Positions 52,531-54,558 of a DNA stretch of 54,558 bases are shown one piece after another; the first letter of the stretch is position 1, and each line of letters starts with the position of its first letter. The stretch comes from Flavobacterium sp. (GTDB lineage Bacteria; Bacteroidota; Bacteroidia; Flavobacteriales; Flavobacteriaceae): positions 1 through 54,558 of the forward strand of contig NZ_JAIXYH010000027.1 in assembly GCF_027490375.1 (NCBI RefSeq), given 5' to 3'. The notes beneath the pieces were generated by a model. The model was not told where the DNA came from, did not search any database, and saw only the letters and a program-made list of their open reading frames with translations. The position numbers and the translations under genes are program-made.

Positions 52531-53208
52531 ATGAAAATTACGTACTTAGGACATGCATCGCTTGCCATTGAGGTTAATGGTGTTTCCATTTTGGTCGATC
52601 CGTTTATTAGTCCAAATCCTTTGGCAGCACACATCGATATCAACGCATTGAAAGCAGATTTCATTTTACTGACGCATGCACACGGCGATCACGTGGCTGA
52701 TGTTGAGGCTATCGCAACACGTACACAGGCAACCATCGTATCGAATTTTGAAATTGCCGATTATTACGGTAAGAAAGGCTTAAATCACCATCCGATGAAT
52801 CACGGCGGAAGCTGGAAATTTCCGTTTGGAACCGTGAAATATGTAAATGCAATTCACTCTAGTGCGTTTCCCGATGGTACCTACGGCGGAAATCCTGGAG
52901 GATTTGTCATTGAAGCGGCTGGAAAAAGCATTTACATTTCGGGCGATACAGCGTTGACGTTCGATATGAAATTAATTCCGCTTCGAACTAAACTCGATTT
53001 GGCAGTATTTCCGATCGGTAACAACTTTACGATGGATGTAGCCGATGCGTCTATTGCAGCCGACTTTGTAGAATGCAACAAGGTGTTGGGCATACATTTT
53101 GATACATTCGGATATATAACCATCGATCACGAAGCAGCAAAGCAACATTTTGCCGAAAAAGGTAAAGAGTTAATCTTGCTTCCAATTGGCGATTCAATCG
53201 AGATTTAA
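52531..53208 (+). CDS. UPF0173 metal-dependent hydrolase
   Basis: This 225-residue metallo-beta-lactamase-fold protein has the HxHxDH motif at H49-A-H51-G-D53-H54. Other ligands are in AIHSSAFPDGT, the bridging Asp in YISGDTAL, and a late His in VLGIHFDTF. The ILVDPFISPNP strand near the N-terminus is a family mark. It is cytoplasmic and its substrate is unknown. It is packed between menA and an exported-protein gene with no spacer on its 3' side, suggesting one transcript. Confidence 0.9.
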   Translation: MKITYLGHASLAIEVNGVSILVDPFISPNPLAAHIDINALKADFILLTHAHGDHVADVEAIATRTQATIVSNFEIADYYGKKGLNHHPMNHGGSWKFPFGTVKYVNAIHSSAFPDGTYGGNPGGFVIEAAGKSIYISGDTALTFDMKLIPLRTKLDLAVFPIGNNFTMDVADASIAADFVECNKVLGIHFDTFGYITIDHEAAKQHFAEKGKELILLPIGDSIEI

Positions 53209-54393
53209 ATGAAAAAAATACTGTTCGCTTGTTTACTTTTTACTGGAGCTGGCTTTGGGCAAAATGCTACGGGATTTTGGGACAAAGACCGTTCGTTTAC
53301 CAAAGAAATTAAGTTAAAAGCAGGCGACAGGCAGGTGGTGGCAGTTACTGATTTTCCGACCGGAACTACCGAATTTGTTTACCGAATCACCGTTCTCGAC
53401 GAAAATCAGCAACTGTCTAACAACCTTTTTTCTCTATTAAAATCAATTCCCGATCCGAGCGGAATCAGCCAGGGAGCAGCGGGCGGCGTTTTTCTGCTCT
53501 CAAAAGTGAGTGGAAGCGATAAATGCCGTTATGCGCTGTTTGGCGATGCTGCCGATGCCGACAAATTTCAGAAAACGGGCACTTTAAAAAACGCTTGCTA
53601 CTCAGTAACCGACGCACTTTCAAAAGATGCGGGTCGCTTGTTTGGCAAGAACTTTTCCTGTACAGCCAAAAAATTATATATCGGTGTTGAAAGCGACAAT
53701 TGGTTGTTTTCGCAAAAAATTGTTTTGGAAGTTGTGCCTTGGGTCGATGCTCGTAAAAGTAGCGGTTGGACAGCAGCGCGCAAAAAAGAGATCATCGCTC
53801 TTGCAAAACAAGGAGGAGTTGCCAATAAAATGTTACAGACTAACGAGTTCTGCAGCTGTATTTTAGAAAAAATTTCGGCGCAGTACACCTATGAACAGTA
53901 CACCGAATTGCTCGCCGAAGAGAAAATGCGTTTGTACAGCAAGTCGGGAAGTTTGTGTTTGTCGCAAAAAGAAAGTAACGCCGGAATTCTCGCCGCAATT
54001 CGCAAAGATGTTCAGCAATATATTGACAAAGAGCAATTTGAAAAATCTGTGAGTTTGCTGGAAACAACCATTTTCGAATACAAGTTGCAAAAAACCGAAG
54101 ATGTTAACAGTCTGGCACGTGCGTTTATTTTTTCCAAGCAATTCGACAATGCACTTCAGATTTTCGCGGCTAATCCGAGCCTAAGCAATGTAGAAACTAA
54201 AATACTTCATGGGCACGCACTTTTGCTGACAGGCGAGAAGCAAGAAGCAGTGGATAAATACAAATCGGTTATTACGCAGCAAGTCAGTTCAAAAATCAGC
54301 GCGCGTAAACTTATCGAATCCGATTTCGCGCAATTCGCAAAATGGAAAGAAATAGACACCAATTTTGAGCGTATTTTAAGCAAGCTCGATTAA
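53209..54393 (+). CDS. Exported protein with TPR-like C-terminus, unknown function
   Basis: The 394-residue protein has a signal peptide (about 1-18, ending FGQ). The first 180 residues are a beta-rich domain (DRQVVAVTDFPTGTTEFVYRITV, KKLYIGVESDNWLFSQKIVLEVVPW). A short CxC segment (NEFCSCILEKISAQYTYEQY, about 208-227) follows. The last 130 residues are helical and TPR-like (FEKSVSLLETTIFEYKLQ, DNALQIFAANPSLSN, GEKQEAVDKYKSVI). No known family is recognised. It begins one base after the hydrolase stop, so it ends the menA transcript. Confidence 0.75.
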   Translation: MKKILFACLLFTGAGFGQNATGFWDKDRSFTKEIKLKAGDRQVVAVTDFPTGTTEFVYRITVLDENQQLSNNLFSLLKSIPDPSGISQGAAGGVFLLSKVSGSDKCRYALFGDAADADKFQKTGTLKNACYSVTDALSKDAGRLFGKNFSCTAKKLYIGVESDNWLFSQKIVLEVVPWVDARKSSGWTAARKKEIIALAKQGGVANKMLQTNEFCSCILEKISAQYTYEQYTELLAEEKMRLYSKSGSLCLSQKESNAGILAAIRKDVQQYIDKEQFEKSVSLLETTIFEYKLQKTEDVNSLARAFIFSKQFDNALQIFAANPSLSNVETKILHGHALLLTGEKQEAVDKYKSVITQQVSSKISARKLIESDFAQFAKWKEIDTNFERILSKLD

Positions 54394-54438
54394 TTCAGCG
54401 GCCTAACTGCAGTACTTTCTCATTTTTTCATTTCGTTT

Positions 54439-54558
54439 TTTTGGGCGCGCCGGCAAACGAGTCGTCGCTGCGCAAAAGAAGTTCACGCCGTCACGTGTTC
54501 CGCTTTATCTTTTTTGCCAAATCAATAATGGAAGTACCGAACCGCAAAAAAGGATACC
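54439..54558 (+). repeat. GGGCGT/CTAACGC repeat family, copy 5 (cut by window end)
   Basis: TTTTGGGCGCGCCGGC, then a variable part, CACGCCGTCACGTGTTCCGC and TTTATCTTTTTTGCC start a hairpin. Its other arm, AAAAAAGGATA, is at the window edge. The closing CTAACGC-like end is beyond the window. Confidence 0.65.

Overview
The window looks like a chromosomal segment of a Bacteroidota bacterium, most likely Flavobacteriaceae. Evidence: a PorX-type T9SS regulator (REC+PglZ), a protein with a C-terminal T9SS sorting signal, the tpx-dgkA-ftsK-lolA-lptF/G-ribB and nusB-DUF1573-yajC gene orders, promoters of the TAnnTTTG type, and no clear Shine-Dalgarno sequences. The species cannot be named from sequence alone.

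Layout. 1-503 is repeat-rich non-coding DNA ending in an 8-bp tandem array. 504-9791 holds a spermidine-synthase-like protein, an XRE regulator, an M14 peptidase/Lrp operon behind two operator-like palindromes, PEP carboxylase, DinB, a J-domain/KTSC protein and a secreted T9SS nuclease. 9899-10380 is tRNA-Tyr plus a large structured non-coding element. 10403-17544 has an unknown exported protein, a cyclophilin-FKBP fusion, a duplicated DUF4394 lipoprotein, a DUF3276 protein and an ABC exporter. 17743-23703 carries leucine-type dehydrogenase, nusB-DUF1573-yajC, pepT and ribB. 23711-30299 carries envelope and division genes (lptF/G, lolA, ftsK, dgkA), tpx and a deacetylase-fold gene. 30300-40352 carries a second copy of the structured element, alanine dehydrogenase, tsaE, porX, a DUF885 peptidase and pheT.

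The accessory region is 40353-45992. From 41003 to about 44284 it is built like an integron cassette array without an integrase: four AT-rich, same-strand ORFs of unknown function, each bounded by a 5' GTTAG box and a matching 3' CTAAC box, separated by 119-140 bp palindromic attC-like sites. The box extensions differ between cassettes but are complementary within a cassette, as expected if each cassette once circularised through its own site. Decayed material follows: a DUF3024 pseudogene, a UPF0158 gene and a fragment resembling a Fic C-terminus. 45993-54393 returns to core genes (DUF1304, recG, M1 peptidase, CpcT-like, menA, UPF0173 hydrolase, an exported protein).

Two further non-coding systems stand out. 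One is a ~210-bp element present twice (10085-10294 and, inverted, 30300-30516) whose outer stem shows three compensatory base-pair changes between copies. The other is a five-copy family of GGGCGT...CTAACGC repeats with conserved ends and variable hairpin interiors. All family assignments are from reading the protein sequences; no search was run.
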